64,000 bases of DNA from Paenibacillus mendelii (lineage in GTDB: Bacteria > Bacillota > Bacilli > Paenibacillales > Paenibacillaceae). The position numbers and the translations under genes are program-made. Below, in pieces: positions 20,267 through 30,474 of the stretch (positions are counted from its first letter, which is position 1; the number at the start of each line of letters is the position of its first letter). The stretch is from assembly GCF_024498075.1 (NCBI RefSeq), contig NZ_JANHOF010000010.1:62001-126000 (forward strand), in the 5' to 3' direction. The notes beneath the pieces are model-generated. The model did not search any database and had not been told where the DNA came from. It saw nothing but the letters and a program-made list of their open reading frames with translations.

Positions 20267-21340
20267 TTAGATCTGATTGTCTTGCTCCATCAGCTCGGTC
20301 TGTGCGGTTAATGTTAATGCATTGATAATTTCTTCCATGTCGCCGTTCAAGACGGAATCCAGCTTGTGCAGCGTAAGTCCAATCCGGTGATCGGTGACAC
20401 GGCTTTGCGGATAATTGTACGTACGAATCCGCTCGCTGCGGTCGCCCGTTCCAACCTTGCTCTTCCGTTCGCCCGCATATTTCGCTTCTTCCTCTTGACG
20501 ACGGATGTCGGAGATCCGTGCGCGAAGAACCTGCAGCGCCTTGGCTTTATTATCATTCTGCGATTTGCCGTCCTGACAAGTCGCCATGATACCCGTTGGC
20601 ACGTGCAGAACACGAACAGCCGATTTCGTCGTATTGACGGACTGACCGCCAGCGCCGCTCGAACAGAAGGTGTCGATACGAATATCTTTATCGAGGATTT
20701 CAACTTCAACCTCTTCCACTTCCGGCATGACCGCAACCGTTGAAGTCGACGTATGAATCCGTCCGCCGGATTCCGTAACCGGAATACGCTGTACGCGGTG
20801 AGCGCCGCTCTCAAACTTGAGCTTGCTGTACGCGCCTTTACCTGCAATCATGAATATAACCTCTTTGTAGCCGCCAAGATCGCTCTCGCTGGCTTCCATC
20901 AGTTCCACGCGCCAACCTTGAGCATCGGCAAACTTCGAATACATCCGATAGAGATCGGATGCGAACAGTGCCGCTTCGTCACCGCCTGCCGCACCGCGAA
21001 TCTCCACGATGACATTCTTGTCGTCATTCGGATCTTTGGGCAGCAGCAGCATGTGGATCTTTTCTTCAAGCGGTAATATCCGAGCGCTCAGCTCTTCAAT
21101 TTCCATCTTAACCATTTCGCTCATTTCATCATCGAGCTTCTCATTCTGCATCAACTTGGCTTCCTGAAGCTGTTCCGAAACTTGTTTATACTCCGTATAT
21201 GCTTCGTAAGCTTCCTGCAAATCCGACTGCTCCTTCGAGTAGTCGCGCAGCCGCTTCGGATCGCTTGCCACATCAGGATCGCACAACAGCTCGCTCAGTT
21301 TTTCATACCGATCGGCGAGCGCTTGCAAACGGTCTAACAC
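20267..21340 (-). CDS. prfA: Peptide chain release factor 1
   Basis: Reads UAA/UAG and triggers peptidyl-tRNA hydrolysis. 357 residues, full length. The codon-recognition tripeptide is PVT ([17 protein letters not shown]) and the catalytic loop is [17 protein letters not shown]. The start is GTG (21338-21340) with an AGGGGTG ribosome binding site; the protein from there is [19 protein letters not shown]. Operon with prmC. Confidence 0.97.
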   Translation of the reverse strand: MLDRLQALADRYEKLSELLCDPDVASDPKRLRDYSKEQSDLQEAYEAYTEYKQVSEQLQEAKLMQNEKLDDEMSEMVKMEIEELSARILPLEEKIHMLLLPKDPNDDKNVIVEIRGAAGGDEAALFASDLYRMYSKFADAQGWRVELMEASESDLGGYKEVIFMIAGKGAYSKLKFESGAHRVQRIPVTESGGRIHTSTSTVAVMPEVEEVEVEILDKDIRIDTFCSSGAGGQSVNTTKSAVRVLHVPTGIMATCQDGKSQNDNKAKALQVLRARISDIRRQEEEAKYAGERKSKVGTGDRSERIRTYNYPQSRVTDHRIGLTLHKLDSVLNGDMEEIINALTLTAQTELMEQDNQI

Positions 21341-21461
21341 GTGCGTTCACCCCTATGTTGTTTAGTCAGTTACACTGCATGTAGTTTACCTATTATATCA
21401 TACCGGCGCATGTTCGATAAACGGGCGATTATTGGACATAGGCTTAACCCATAATCACAGC

Positions 21462-21487
21462 ACAAAGGACCCGATACCCGGGTCCTT
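21462..21487 (-). terminator. ychF terminator
   Basis: Minus-strand AAGGACCCG...CGGGTCCTT (9-bp stem, 5-nt loop) followed by TTTG, 65 bp after the ychF stop. Confidence 0.8.
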
Positions 21488-21551
21488 CTTCCCTGCAACA
21501 GCCGCCCCTAAACTCAGGTGCTCTGCAGAGCGCATCCACATTCTAATCGAT

Positions 21552-22652
21552 CTACACGTTAAAACGGAAATGCATAACATCGCCGTCATGAACCACATAT
21601 TCCTTGCCCTCAAGACGAAGCTGGCCTCTCTCCTTGGCCGCGTTCATGGAGCCTGCGGCTACAAGATCGTCATACGATACGACCTCCGCGCGAATGAAGC
21701 CCCGCTCAAAGTCCGTATGAATAACGCCAGCCGCTTGCGGCGCCTTCATGCCCTTGCGGATCGTCCATGCGCGAACTTCCTGCACGCCGGCCGTGAAATA
21801 CGTGTACAGGCCAAGCAGCTTATAGGCGGCATGGATAAGACGGTTCAAGCCGGATTGCTCGAGGCCAAGCTCCTCCAGGAACATCTCCTTGTCTTCGCCT
21901 TCCAGCTCGGCGATCTCCGCTTCAACTTTCGCGCTGATCGGCACGACCTCCGCATTCTCAGCCTTGGCGAATTCACGTACGAGCGCTACGTAAGGATTAC
22001 CGTCTGCATTGGCGGCTTCGCTTTCACTAACGTTAGCTGCATACAGCACCGGCTTCATCGTTAATAAGTGCATGTCGCGGACGATCAGGCGTTCCTCATC
22101 GCTCAGCTCTAAGCTGCGCGCCGGTTGATCGGCATAGAGCGCTTCCTTGATCCGCTCGAGCGTCTCCACCTCTTGCGCGTACTTCTTGTCGCCGCCCTTC
22201 ATGTTCTTGTGGCTGCGGTCAATACGCTTCTCCACCGAATCCAGATCGGCCAGGATCAGCTCCAAATTAATGGTCTGAATATCGCCGATCGGGTCTACCT
22301 TGCCGGAGACATGCGTAATATTCTCGTCCTGGAAGCAGCGAACGACGTGTACAATCGCGTCAACTTCGCGGATATGAGCAAGAAATTTATTGCCGAGGCC
22401 CTCGCCTTTACTTGCACCCTTCACGATTCCGGCAATATCGATAAATTCAAAAGCCGTCGGAACCGTACGGTTCGGCGTTACTAGCTCAGTCAATTTATCT
22501 AATCGCTCGTCCGGCACTTCCACCACGCCGACGTTCGGATCGATCGTACAGAACGGATAGTTTGCGGACTCCGCGCCCGCTTGCGTAATTGCATTAAATA
22601 AAGTCGATTTGCCCACATTGGGGAGACCGACGATTCCACAAGAGAGTGGCAT
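21552..22652 (-). CDS. ychF: Ribosome-associated ATPase YchF (Obg family)
   Basis: 366 residues. P-loop [15 protein letters not shown] at the N-terminus, the switch region [22 protein letters not shown], an NxxE-type specificity segment ([10 protein letters not shown]) and a C-terminal TGS domain ([16 protein letters not shown] ... [14 protein letters not shown] end). YchF prefers ATP over GTP and is linked to translation and stress. The start at ATG 22652 has a GAGGAG ribosome binding site; an upstream extension was rejected. Confidence 0.95.
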   Translation of the reverse strand: MPLSCGIVGLPNVGKSTLFNAITQAGAESANYPFCTIDPNVGVVEVPDERLDKLTELVTPNRTVPTAFEFIDIAGIVKGASKGEGLGNKFLAHIREVDAIVHVVRCFQDENITHVSGKVDPIGDIQTINLELILADLDSVEKRIDRSHKNMKGGDKKYAQEVETLERIKEALYADQPARSLELSDEERLIVRDMHLLTMKPVLYAANVSESEAANADGNPYVALVREFAKAENAEVVPISAKVEAEIAELEGEDKEMFLEELGLEQSGLNRLIHAAYKLLGLYTYFTAGVQEVRAWTIRKGMKAPQAAGVIHTDFERGFIRAEVVSYDDLVAAGSMNAAKERGQLRLEGKEYVVHDGDVMHFRFNV

Positions 22653-22711
22653 ACCTAACACTCCTCTTCCTCTATGATAACCTTCCGCCATTATACATGA
22701 AGGCAGGTGAC

Positions 22712-22747
22712 AAAAAAAGCCCCGGGATAAACCCATTCCTCCCGGGT
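22712..22747 (-). terminator. Terminator of the zinc-ribbon membrane gene
   Basis: Minus-strand CCCGGGA...TCCCGGG followed by GC and seven T. It lies 138 bp after the stop. A second small dyad TGCGAAT-CAAC-ATTCGCA lies in the same gap. Confidence 0.75.
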
Positions 22748-22884
22748 TGCTGGCAGCACATGAACCTGTCCTATCATGCCAAGGGCGAGGCTGTCCTTTG
22801 GAACAAACAAAGCCGCCCTCCGGGCCCTGCTGCGAATCAACATTCGCAAGGCGCGGGCGGAGAACGGCTTCTTGGCCTGTCCGA

Positions 22885-23604
22885 TTATAGAATGATTTTC
22901 GTAACGATCATCAGAATGACCATATACAACGCAATGGCAGAAGCCGTGTACACCATCCGCTTCTCCCTGTAGACGCCGAATATGTCGATGGACACGATTA
23001 CAGACAGCACCAGCATAATCGATACGTTGATCAGGATCAGCAGGAATGAGAACGAGATCAAACTAATCAGCGCACATAAGCCGGCCACGACAAAGCCCGC
23101 TCCAGACAGATAGTGCATACTGCCTGCGTAGGTAATGAAAGCTTTGAACGACAGCTTGTTGGTGCCTTGCCAGCTGCCTAGCAGCCACAACATGCCGTGC
23201 AGCGCCGCAATCGAGAGAATCGCGGTCAATAGCATTCTGCCTGTGAAAGCGCCGCCGATGGAATCGCCTCCGAAACCTCCCAAGCCGAGCAAGCCTGAGA
23301 ACAGGCTGTCAATTCGCATACCGAGCAAACCTGCCCAAATCGTGAAACCAAGAATTGATGCCACAAGGCCAAGAATGCCATAAATAAAATCTTTGTCCGG
23401 ATTCAAATTCAAGCCGTATTGCGGATCCTTCAACAGCTTGAGTACCACATTGCCATCGACCTGCTTCATTGCCTTCGTCAAATCGTTGGTGAGCGGGCGG
23501 CTTGCCTCCGCCTGGGTACCTGAGTTCGCTACCTGCTGTCCGTCGCCGCATATGTGCGTCGCTCCTTGGGGAATTTGCTGCCCGCATTGCATACAAAATG
23601 CCAT
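22885..23604 (-). CDS. Zinc-ribbon membrane protein, YIP1-like
   Basis: 239 residues. The N-terminus [20 protein letters not shown] is a short zinc-ribbon-type metal site (Cys-x2-Cys then Cys). Residues about 80-239 form five hydrophobic segments with a glycine-rich loop ([15 protein letters not shown]), like small YIP1/DUF-type membrane proteins. Function unknown. It has a GGAGG ribosome binding site and no operon partner. Confidence 0.7.
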   Translation of the reverse strand: MAFCMQCGQQIPQGATHICGDGQQVANSGTQAEASRPLTNDLTKAMKQVDGNVVLKLLKDPQYGLNLNPDKDFIYGILGLVASILGFTIWAGLLGMRIDSLFSGLLGLGGFGGDSIGGAFTGRMLLTAILSIAALHGMLWLLGSWQGTNKLSFKAFITYAGSMHYLSGAGFVVAGLCALISLISFSFLLILINVSIMLVLSVIVSIDIFGVYREKRMVYTASAIALYMVILMIVTKIIL

Positions 23605-23810
23605 TGCCTTGCCTCCTAATTCATCTGTTCATCATGATTACGCACGACATTTCGACGGATTCGTCTATGGAACTACAATAACTCCCCATACCCGATACAC
23701 GTCCATGCGTTATCGCTATCGTACAGAAAGATGAATGTCGAAGTAAGTCGAATATTGGAATATTAATGAAATATTTAGCATGTATCATCCTATGTTGTAA
23801 ACTCTGGTCA

Positions 23811-23840
23811 GAATGAGTCCGCCATTCACGTTGCATACTA
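23811..23840 (+). promoter_or_regulatory. Sigma-G-type promoter of the 48-residue gene
   Basis: GAATG (23811-23815), an 18-bp spacer, CATACTA (23834-23840). This matches the forespore sigma-G consensus GHATR-N18-CATWHTA at every position. Transcription would start near 23847, right at the AGGAGGTGA ribosome binding site, giving a leader of about 18 nt. Confidence 0.75.
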
Positions 23841-23864
23841 CCTCCTTAGGAGGTGACATTCGCC

Positions 23865-24011
23865 ATGGAAAACCAGACGCATAAAGGCAATTACAAGGGC
23901 ACAACCCACATGAACGCCAAGAACCAGGATATGGCCTTCGTCAATGACACGATTGAGGACACCAAATCCGTAACGAATTTTCAGGACAAGAAGAATAAGA
24001 CCGATAAGTAG
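23865..24011 (+). CDS. Small hydrophilic protein, probable forespore (sigma-G) product
   Basis: 48 residues from ATG 23865, very polar (Lys, Asn, Thr, Asp), no cysteine or membrane segment; it starts MENQTHKGNYKGTTHMNAKN. A near-perfect AGGAGGTGA ribosome binding site lies 8 nt upstream and a full sigma-G promoter match lies just before that. Size, composition and promoter suggest a small spore protein of the minor SASP kind, but I do not recognise the family. It ends in front of a bidirectional terminator shared with the convergent SLH gene. Confidence 0.75.
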   Translation: MENQTHKGNYKGTTHMNAKNQDMAFVNDTIEDTKSVTNFQDKKNKTDK

Positions 24012-24040
24012 TGTAACGCACTCGCATACACATCCGTCCA

Positions 24041-24087
24041 AAAAAAATGTCCTGTGGAGCCAAAACAGCGGCTTTACAGGACATTTT
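24041..24087. terminator. Bidirectional terminator
   Basis: AAAATGTCCTGT...ACAGGACATTTT with inner GGAGCC/GGCTTT pairing. A-run before and T-run after, so it serves both the small plus-strand gene and the convergent SLH gene. Confidence 0.85.
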
Positions 24088-24127
24088 CACTTTCATAGCA
24101 AGTCAAAAATGAATTGATAATTCCCGT

Positions 24128-27100
24128 TTATGGTCGCTGTATGGGAAGCGTGATAACGAGCGGATCGGTTGAGTTCTCATTAATTTGGAATTGACTATTC
24201 ACATCCCATACCGTTTGTTTGCCTTCTAGCTCATACCCAATGACTTGGTAGGTGCCTGTTTCGAGCAATAGGTTCGCTTCTCCGTTTTGAACAAGAAATG
24301 CTAGACCGAAAGTAGGATCGCCTCTGGAAATAAACAAAGTCATAGCTTCCGCCACTGTGTTGTTCTCGCCTTCCCACTTCACGCTTGCCGTTGTAATTTC
24401 GGGAACCACAAAATCGAGAAGGGATAAATCGGTGACTACGCCCTCTTTAACCTCGATATTCCTCAAAACCGGAATGATACGGTGCTCCGTGTAGGAACTG
24501 ATCCAACTTAATTGGTATTCACCGTCGGGTAAATATAAACTATAAATGCCGGAGCCTGAAAGACCAAACATCTTCGGCTCTTCATCCAACGTAACAATCT
24601 TTCTTATCCTCAACGAACCGAAAACATCCGATCCATCCTTGTACTTAGCCGAAAATGTAAGATTCGGTGGATGTACAATGATATCCAGCTGCTGAGGAAC
24701 TCCATTTGTGACAACGAACGATTCGCGTAATGAAATCGCCTTATCGGTCGTCGAATCCCGATATGCCACGACCGAGTATTTACCATCAGGTAAAAATGCG
24801 GAGAAGCTTCCGTTGTTTACCGGGATCAAATAGGTCAGTCCACCGGGCGAAGATACAATTTCAAGCTTGACATCATGGAGCGGCGTATTGTCTTCGTGCA
24901 TCAACGTGCCTGTTACATTGTCTGCTGGGATCACAATTACGATATCGGTCGTCGGAACCGGCACACCATTTATTATCGTAATCTTATCTGTCAGAGTCCT
25001 TGAATTTGGAGGGCCATCGTAGTTAATTTTGTATGTCCCATCCGGTAAATACAAACTAACCTTGCCATCCCTGATGAAAGCACTGTGCAGGACGATGTCC
25101 GTACCCTCTTTAATAAAGTCAAGCATTCCACGAGACTCCATTTTACTATCTTCCCATTCAACTTTCGCCATCACGTTAGGTACCACAGTTGAAAATTCCA
25201 ACATTGAACTAACTGATCCCTCTACTCGGAAATCAGAAAGTAATTCAAAACCTTCACCATCTTTAGTGTTATAGCTGTATGCGGTGTACTCACCCTCAGG
25301 CAAATGAAGTTGAAACACCCCATTGATAATTGTGGTTGTATACATGTAGGCCAATGAATCCTTCACACGAATACTTACGTATCCATCTTCCATAGTCACA
25401 TTCCCGACTTTGACTTTGCCTTGCACATTGTTTGCCGGTAGTTGAACGACTATGTCATCTCCCACTAGCACACCTTCAAGAACTTCAATAGGCACATTCA
25501 AGCCAGCACTGCTGGTTTCTCCTTGATACTGGACAATCGTGTAATTTCCGTCCTCCAAATAGAGACCGAATTTGCCGTTCACGATACCAGCTTCAAATGT
25601 TAGAGGCCAAGCCGACTGATCGTCATTTCGAATCAACAGTTGACCAGTTGAGACTGCTTGACTGTTCGAATCCATTACCTCTCCGATCAAGTTATCCTTT
25701 TTAGAAACCAATTCCACTACATTCGTATTGCCCTGTGTTACGGTATATTCCTTACTAATCAGAATTCGTTTCTTCGCATAGTTCCAATATTCAGTAATAA
25801 TGTATCTTCCCGCTGGTAAATAAGCCTCAAAGACTCCATTAACAACTGGTATGATATAAGAACTGTTGTTGTCTACACTATGAACCAATAATAAACCAGA
25901 TTCTACATTCACACCATCATTGTAAGTGTACGTTCCAGACGCATTATAGTCTGACTCTTCAAATGCATTAATATCCAAGGTATTCTTACCTAAAAGTTGT
26001 CCATTAGAGACACCAAACTTATCAAACAACATGATTTCCTTGTCTACTGGTTCAGTGGGCACGGTCAACGATACCGCCCGATAGTTCCCGTCTGGCACAT
26101 AAAAAGCGATATTTCCATTATTAACAGAGATGCTGAATCGGCTTGCATCGTAAAGGTCTTCAACAACCAATGTCGCCGTAAGAGCAGCATCACTGCCATT
26201 CAAAGTCACGGTACCCGTCACATTCGGATTGTTCTTAACTTTGAGTACTGCATCCGATGGCAAGGAAACAATACCTGCAGAATCAATCGTGAAAAGTCTG
26301 TAGTCCCTTTCAACCTTCGGCGCGCGGATCAAAACAGACTTGCCGTTTCCTTTCAGCTTCGTCATCCCGTCCCCAACGACAAAATGAGTGGTGCCGACAG
26401 GGGCAAACCATGCCGTTATACCTGCGTCCGGTGCTTCGTTTAGGAAGATATATGCCTCACTACTAACATCTTTACCACCCGGAAACAGCTTGTTCGCCAA
26501 CGTATTATCAACTACGGGTCCGCCAGGGCCCGGAAATCCCCCACCGCCTCCTCCGCCACCGGAAGGTATACCGCCGGCAGGAATGTCGCCAGAGCTTTCC
26601 GTAACCTTTTTACCGCCTACCGTTGTAGAGATTCCCTTATTCAGGGTAAGCTTGCCCGGGCTCTGCTGAAGCTCCGAGCCATCCGCAGTGACGAACGCCG
26701 CTTCGATGCTGCCCTCGCCCGAAACGTCGGTACCCGCTCCCAGCGTAAGCTCATCAACCTGCGTGCCTTTCTCCAGCTTCAATGCATTGCGTCCAGCTTC
26801 CGGCAGGAAATGGAACGTGTGAATAGAGCCTGTCGGCAGCAGAATGGATATTCCACCCGATAGCACATCAATGCGCTGGAATGCCCCGCTGAACCGGACT
26901 TCCGCACCCTTTGGAATCATATTGCCCAGGATTACGAATCCGATTGGAGTCATTCCAGAGCTCTCCACATTCGCCGCCGATTGAAGCTCCAGCTGCTGAA
27001 CGGTGGTGGAGCCTTGGGTAACGACTCGAATCATTCCGTTCTCCTTGTTGATAATAACGATTCCAAACGTCGAGTCGATGAATACGATACTGTTCGGACC

Positions 27101-27958
27101 ACCGCCCAGCAGGTTCGTTGTCCCCTTCACTGTCACGCCTTCCAGTGTGACGTCGCCTTCACCTACAGATTTGTCCACCGTTAGATCACCGGAAATCGTC
27201 ATGTTCCGCAGCGTCGTTCCCGGCTTTGTGATGCGAACAGAGCCGTTAACAGCAGTGACTTCCTCTGATCCGTATTCGCCGGCCTTGTCATAAACGATCG
27301 TCGCGTTGGCACGCTCTTTGAATTGAAGCGCACGATCGAGAATCACGACCGCTTCCGCTCTCGATGTTGGAGCATACAGACCGAAGGACTGCTTGTCCTT
27401 GCCGATCATCAGACCATTCTTCATAACGGCGCCGATCAGACCTTTACTCCACAATGGTGCATTCGCCGCATCCGTATAGGCCGGATCGGGATCACTTGGC
27501 GACAGCTCCAGTAGCCGGGCGACTAGCGCCGCAACCTCTTGGCGCGTTATTGTCGCGTTTGGCCGGAAGGTCTTATCGTCGAAGCCCTTCATATACCCGG
27601 CCTGTGTGGCGATCGAGATGTCTTTATAGAACCATTGCTCTTGTTTAATATCCTTATACCCGGCTTCACTGCCGGTCTCGGAATATCCGAACGACTTGTT
27701 AATGAGCGAAGCGATCTCGGCTCTCGTAATCGGCTGGTTCGGATTCATGCGGCCTTGTGCTTGACCGCTAATCCAGCCCTTCTCTTGCCACTTCGACAGC
27801 GTTCCCTCCGCCCAATGACCCGTCGTATCGGTGAAACTTTTCTCACTTGCATACACGCTGTTAGGTATTACAAGTACTAGTGCGATAAATAATGCCATGA
27901 CCTGCTTGAACTTGGACAAAGCGTTCTCTCCCTCATCTATGAATTGATTTCGATACAT
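24128..27958 (-). CDS. Large S-layer-homology surface protein with carboxypeptidase-regulatory-like repeats
   Basis: 1276 residues. A signal peptide ends near residue 37 (VIPNSVYASEK). Three SLH domains follow (about 40-90, 100-155, 160-215; FTDTTGHWAEGTLSKW, KSFGYSETGSEAGYKDI, PTSRAEAVVILDRAL), anchoring to wall pyruvylated polymer. Residues 230-460 look like a beta-helix (NGSVRITKPG, GDVTLEGVTVKGTTNLLGGG). A Gly/Pro linker (about 463-480) leads to at least eight repeats of about 80-100 residues. Each has a core such as NGVFEAYLPAGRYIITEYW, NGSFSAFLPDGKYSVVAY or DGKVSLYLPDGTYKINY, a Cna-B/carboxypeptidase-regulatory type beta-sandwich. The start at 27958 has an AAGG ribosome binding site. 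Role unknown; probably a surface stalk or adhesin. Confidence 0.9.
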   Translation of the reverse strand: MYRNQFIDEGENALSKFKQVMALFIALVLVIPNSVYASEKSFTDTTGHWAEGTLSKWQEKGWISGQAQGRMNPNQPITRAEIASLINKSFGYSETGSEAGYKDIKQEQWFYKDISIATQAGYMKGFDDKTFRPNATITRQEVAALVARLLELSPSDPDPAYTDAANAPLWSKGLIGAVMKNGLMIGKDKQSFGLYAPTSRAEAVVILDRALQFKERANATIVYDKAGEYGSEEVTAVNGSVRITKPGTTLRNMTISGDLTVDKSVGEGDVTLEGVTVKGTTNLLGGGPNSIVFIDSTFGIVIINKENGMIRVVTQGSTTVQQLELQSAANVESSGMTPIGFVILGNMIPKGAEVRFSGAFQRIDVLSGGISILLPTGSIHTFHFLPEAGRNALKLEKGTQVDELTLGAGTDVSGEGSIEAAFVTADGSELQQSPGKLTLNKGISTTVGGKKVTESSGDIPAGGIPSGGGGGGGGFPGPGGPVVDNTLANKLFPGGKDVSSEAYIFLNEAPDAGITAWFAPVGTTHFVVGDGMTKLKGNGKSVLIRAPKVERDYRLFTIDSAGIVSLPSDAVLKVKNNPNVTGTVTLNGSDAALTATLVVEDLYDASRFSISVNNGNIAFYVPDGNYRAVSLTVPTEPVDKEIMLFDKFGVSNGQLLGKNTLDINAFEESDYNASGTYTYNDGVNVESGLLLVHSVDNNSSYIIPVVNGVFEAYLPAGRYIITEYWNYAKKRILISKEYTVTQGNTNVVELVSKKDNLIGEVMDSNSQAVSTGQLLIRNDDQSAWPLTFEAGIVNGKFGLYLEDGNYTIVQYQGETSSAGLNVPIEVLEGVLVGDDIVVQLPANNVQGKVKVGNVTMEDGYVSIRVKDSLAYMYTTTIINGVFQLHLPEGEYTAYSYNTKDGEGFELLSDFRVEGSVSSMLEFSTVVPNVMAKVEWEDSKMESRGMLDFIKEGTDIVLHSAFIRDGKVSLYLPDGTYKINYDGPPNSRTLTDKITIINGVPVPTTDIVIVIPADNVTGTLMHEDNTPLHDVKLEIVSSPGGLTYLIPVNNGSFSAFLPDGKYSVVAYRDSTTDKAISLRESFVVTNGVPQQLDIIVHPPNLTFSAKYKDGSDVFGSLRIRKIVTLDEEPKMFGLSGSGIYSLYLPDGEYQLSWISSYTEHRIIPVLRNIEVKEGVVTDLSLLDFVVPEITTASVKWEGENNTVAEAMTLFISRGDPTFGLAFLVQNGEANLLLETGTYQVIGYELEGKQTVWDVNSQFQINENSTDPLVITLPIQRP

Positions 27959-28144
27959 TTCGTATCCTTCCCTTGATAATCCTAGCAAGACAATCCAGTT
28001 CTGTAAATACATAAACAGGAAAATGTTACGCAAAATAGCCTCCCAATCGCCGCTATATACTTGGCTAATGGAAGGCTTATTTTTCGTATAAGATTACCTT
28101 GTCTTAACAGTTACGATCCTTGCTTCGCTTTCGGGCTCCCGCAT

Positions 28145-29380
28145 CTACACCCAAGCATCCTTATCATATCCCCGCTCTTCCCAATACCCGGTATGGTCTT
28201 GGTCGATCAGCTCGATGCGATTGAGCCATTTGACCGATTTGTAGGCGTACATCTTCGGCACGACAAGCCGCACCGGTCCTCCGAGGTCGCTCGGAATCGG
28301 CTTGCCGTCATGCAAGACGGCAACCATGACGTCATCCATGTCCGCTTGTTCGAGTGTGAGGCTGTCGGTATAGACTCCGTCCCCGGAGTAAAGCTTGACC
28401 GTCTTCGCCTGCGGCTGTACGCCCGCTTGCTTGAGCAGCTCCTTGAGCGGTATGCCTTCCCATGTATTCGAGTAGACGGACCACCCTGTCACGCAGTGAA
28501 AATCGCTTACCTGCACGATGCGCTTCTGCTTGATGAACTGCTCCCAGTTCCAGTGCAGCTTGCGTTCGACCAATCCGTCAACAACGAAGGACCAATTCGC
28601 ATTGGTAAAGGTCGGGATCGGCGTTACCGTATACACACGGAAGGACCCTTGGCTTCCTCCCCCTATTGGCGGCGATGAGTCCGGCAGCGGATTCGGAAGA
28701 GGTGTGAGCCGGTTGGCATCTTCCTCTATAAGCTTCTCCAAGCTGGCACCAGAGCCGAGATTGTTGCCAAGCCACTGCAGGAAGGACGGACCGAGCGTAA
28801 TCGCCAGCCCGGCTCCGACTGCCGTCCGAATGAACGCGCGACGGGTATATACGGCTTGCGGCCCAGCTGCCGGATGCAAGCCCCCTGCGGGTTCAGCCTT
28901 ATCGGTCTTGACCGTGCGCCGATGAGGCTCCTTCAACCATTTGGTCCGCGCGAGGGAGTGATAGATGATATAAGGCAATCCGATCCAGGTCAGCAGATCG
29001 TGCGTGTAGAGCGCGGCATTGGACCAGTAAGGGCCAACCGTCCGGAACTGCCAGAGAAGAATACCCGAGAGCAGCCACCCTACTAGGAGCGCAAGCACCA
29101 CCAGCACGTTCGCCCGCTGCCAGGGCTTGCCCCTTAGCTGCTTCCAATGCTTGCCCGCTAGAAAGAGGTAATACAGAACCGGAAGAAGGGAAGCCAGCCC
29201 CACAACGATATGCAGCCAGCGCACCCACACGCGCCCTTCGCCAAGCACCCCGCGCCAAAAGCCGCCAAACAGGACGAGGCCGGTAATCGCCAGCAGTACG
29301 ACGATCCAGCCATTCCAAGCATGAAGCCGTGCGAGCTTCTTCCCGTATCCTTTACGCCATGCCTTCAGCCAATCCCGCAT
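28145..29380 (-). CDS. Molybdopterin-dependent oxidoreductase fused to a cytochrome-b-like membrane domain
   Basis: 411 residues in two parts. Residues 1-150 form about four membrane helices with histidines (KLARLHAWNGWIVVLLAITG, WVRWLHIVVGLASLLPVLYY, AALYTHDLLTWIGLPYIIYH) as in DUF4405/cytochrome b561-type proteins. A second hydrophobic stretch with a Tat-like start, TRRAFIRTAVGAGLAITLG (about 178-196), precedes a sulfite-oxidase-fold domain (230-411). The molybdenum-ligand cysteine is in FHCVTGWS (about 295), with GGPVRLVVPKMYAYKSVKWL near the end. Electron transfer between membrane haem and an external Mo site is inferred. Confidence 0.85.
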   Translation of the reverse strand: MRDWLKAWRKGYGKKLARLHAWNGWIVVLLAITGLVLFGGFWRGVLGEGRVWVRWLHIVVGLASLLPVLYYLFLAGKHWKQLRGKPWQRANVLVVLALLVGWLLSGILLWQFRTVGPYWSNAALYTHDLLTWIGLPYIIYHSLARTKWLKEPHRRTVKTDKAEPAGGLHPAAGPQAVYTRRAFIRTAVGAGLAITLGPSFLQWLGNNLGSGASLEKLIEEDANRLTPLPNPLPDSSPPIGGGSQGSFRVYTVTPIPTFTNANWSFVVDGLVERKLHWNWEQFIKQKRIVQVSDFHCVTGWSVYSNTWEGIPLKELLKQAGVQPQAKTVKLYSGDGVYTDSLTLEQADMDDVMVAVLHDGKPIPSDLGGPVRLVVPKMYAYKSVKWLNRIELIDQDHTGYWEERGYDKDAWV

Positions 29381-29434
29381 GCCGCCTCTCCCCTTCCTGC
29401 TCCTTGACCTCTACAGCCCTGCTGCCTGATCGCT

Positions 29435-30382
29435 CTAAGTTAGGATGGATTCATATTTGCGAATAATTTTTCTAGCCTCGCGCACAAGCTCCTGTGCCAG
29501 TGAAGCCGGTTCTAATACCGTTACATCGGTGCCATAGCCCAGGAGCATGCTGCGCACCCATGGCTCATCCGGTTGAACGACGGTGACGAGCAGCGTACCT
29601 TCCGGCTCCACCTCGATCTCACTCCCGCGATAATAATCCAGGATCCGTGCCTTGAGATGAGGCTGAAACCGCAGAACAAGACGCAGCATAGGAGCATCCT
29701 GCGGGCGGACAGAAGGATAACTGAGCTGCTCCAGCGTCTCTTCGCGACGCTCGAATGTCTCGGGCAGCTCCGCCAGCCTGCCGATTCGCGATAAGCGGAA
29801 GATCCGAAAATCTTGCCGCAGCCTGCAGTATCCGTACAAATACCATACGTATCCCTTGAGCACGACGCTCATCGGCTCGCATACCCGCTCGGAATCCTCA
29901 CCATGCCCGCTCGTATATTCGAACCGGAGGAGCCGTGTCGAACGGATGGCCGTCTTAAGCACGCTAAGCTTCTCCTTATCCGCCTCGCCATTATGCCAAG
30001 GGTTAATATCAATTAATAACTGTTGGCTCATACTGGCAGCCGCGCCTTGCTCGGATTTGGCAACAAGCGCGCCAACCTTGTCGAGCAAGCCGCCGATCTC
30101 CTTCTCCTCCATGGAGAACCGGATCCCTCTTAAGGCAATGATGATGGATTGCAGCTCTTCTAGGGAAAGAAATTGGCGGTCCAGCCGGTATTGATCCATG
30201 ATTTCGTACCCGCCGGTCACCCCTGTATAGGACACGATCGGAATACCGGATTGATTAATCGTCTCCAGATCCCGATATACCGTGCGCAGGGATACCTCGA
30301 ATCTATCCGAAAGCTCCTTGGCGCTGACTCTGCGCCGTCCCAGCAGAAGCATCGTAATGGCTAACAGTCGATCCAGCTTCAC
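29435..30382 (-). CDS. HTH/WYL-domain transcriptional regulator
   Basis: 315 residues. An N-terminal DeoR-like winged helix (LLLGRRRVSAKELSDRFEV, SLRTVYRDLETINQSGIPI) is followed by a WYL domain (about 135-210; VLKGYVWYLYGYCRLRQDFRIF) and a WCX C-terminal region. WYL regulators bind nucleic-acid or nucleotide ligands. The start is a GTG at 30382 (VKLDRLLAIT), preferred for its GGAG site; an upstream TTG is possible. It sits between the Mo-oxidoreductase and the ABC operon, with no visible terminator. Confidence 0.88.
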   Translation of the reverse strand: MKLDRLLAITMLLLGRRRVSAKELSDRFEVSLRTVYRDLETINQSGIPIVSYTGVTGGYEIMDQYRLDRQFLSLEELQSIIIALRGIRFSMEEKEIGGLLDKVGALVAKSEQGAAASMSQQLLIDINPWHNGEADKEKLSVLKTAIRSTRLLRFEYTSGHGEDSERVCEPMSVVLKGYVWYLYGYCRLRQDFRIFRLSRIGRLAELPETFERREETLEQLSYPSVRPQDAPMLRLVLRFQPHLKARILDYYRGSEIEVEPEGTLLVTVVQPDEPWVRSMLLGYGTDVTVLEPASLAQELVREARKIIRKYESILT

Positions 30383-30474
30383 AGACGGCAGTTCTCCTTC
30401 CAATATGCTTGTGACAAGAACATACCAGAGGTGCCCGTTTCAAGCAAGAGTAAGCTGCGAATCCAGCTCTCCCC

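Noticed and set aside
19116..20270. A 384-residue frame on the plus strand opposite prmC
   Set aside because: A by-product of the GC-rich composition; prmC on the minus strand has clear motifs and the plus frame has none.
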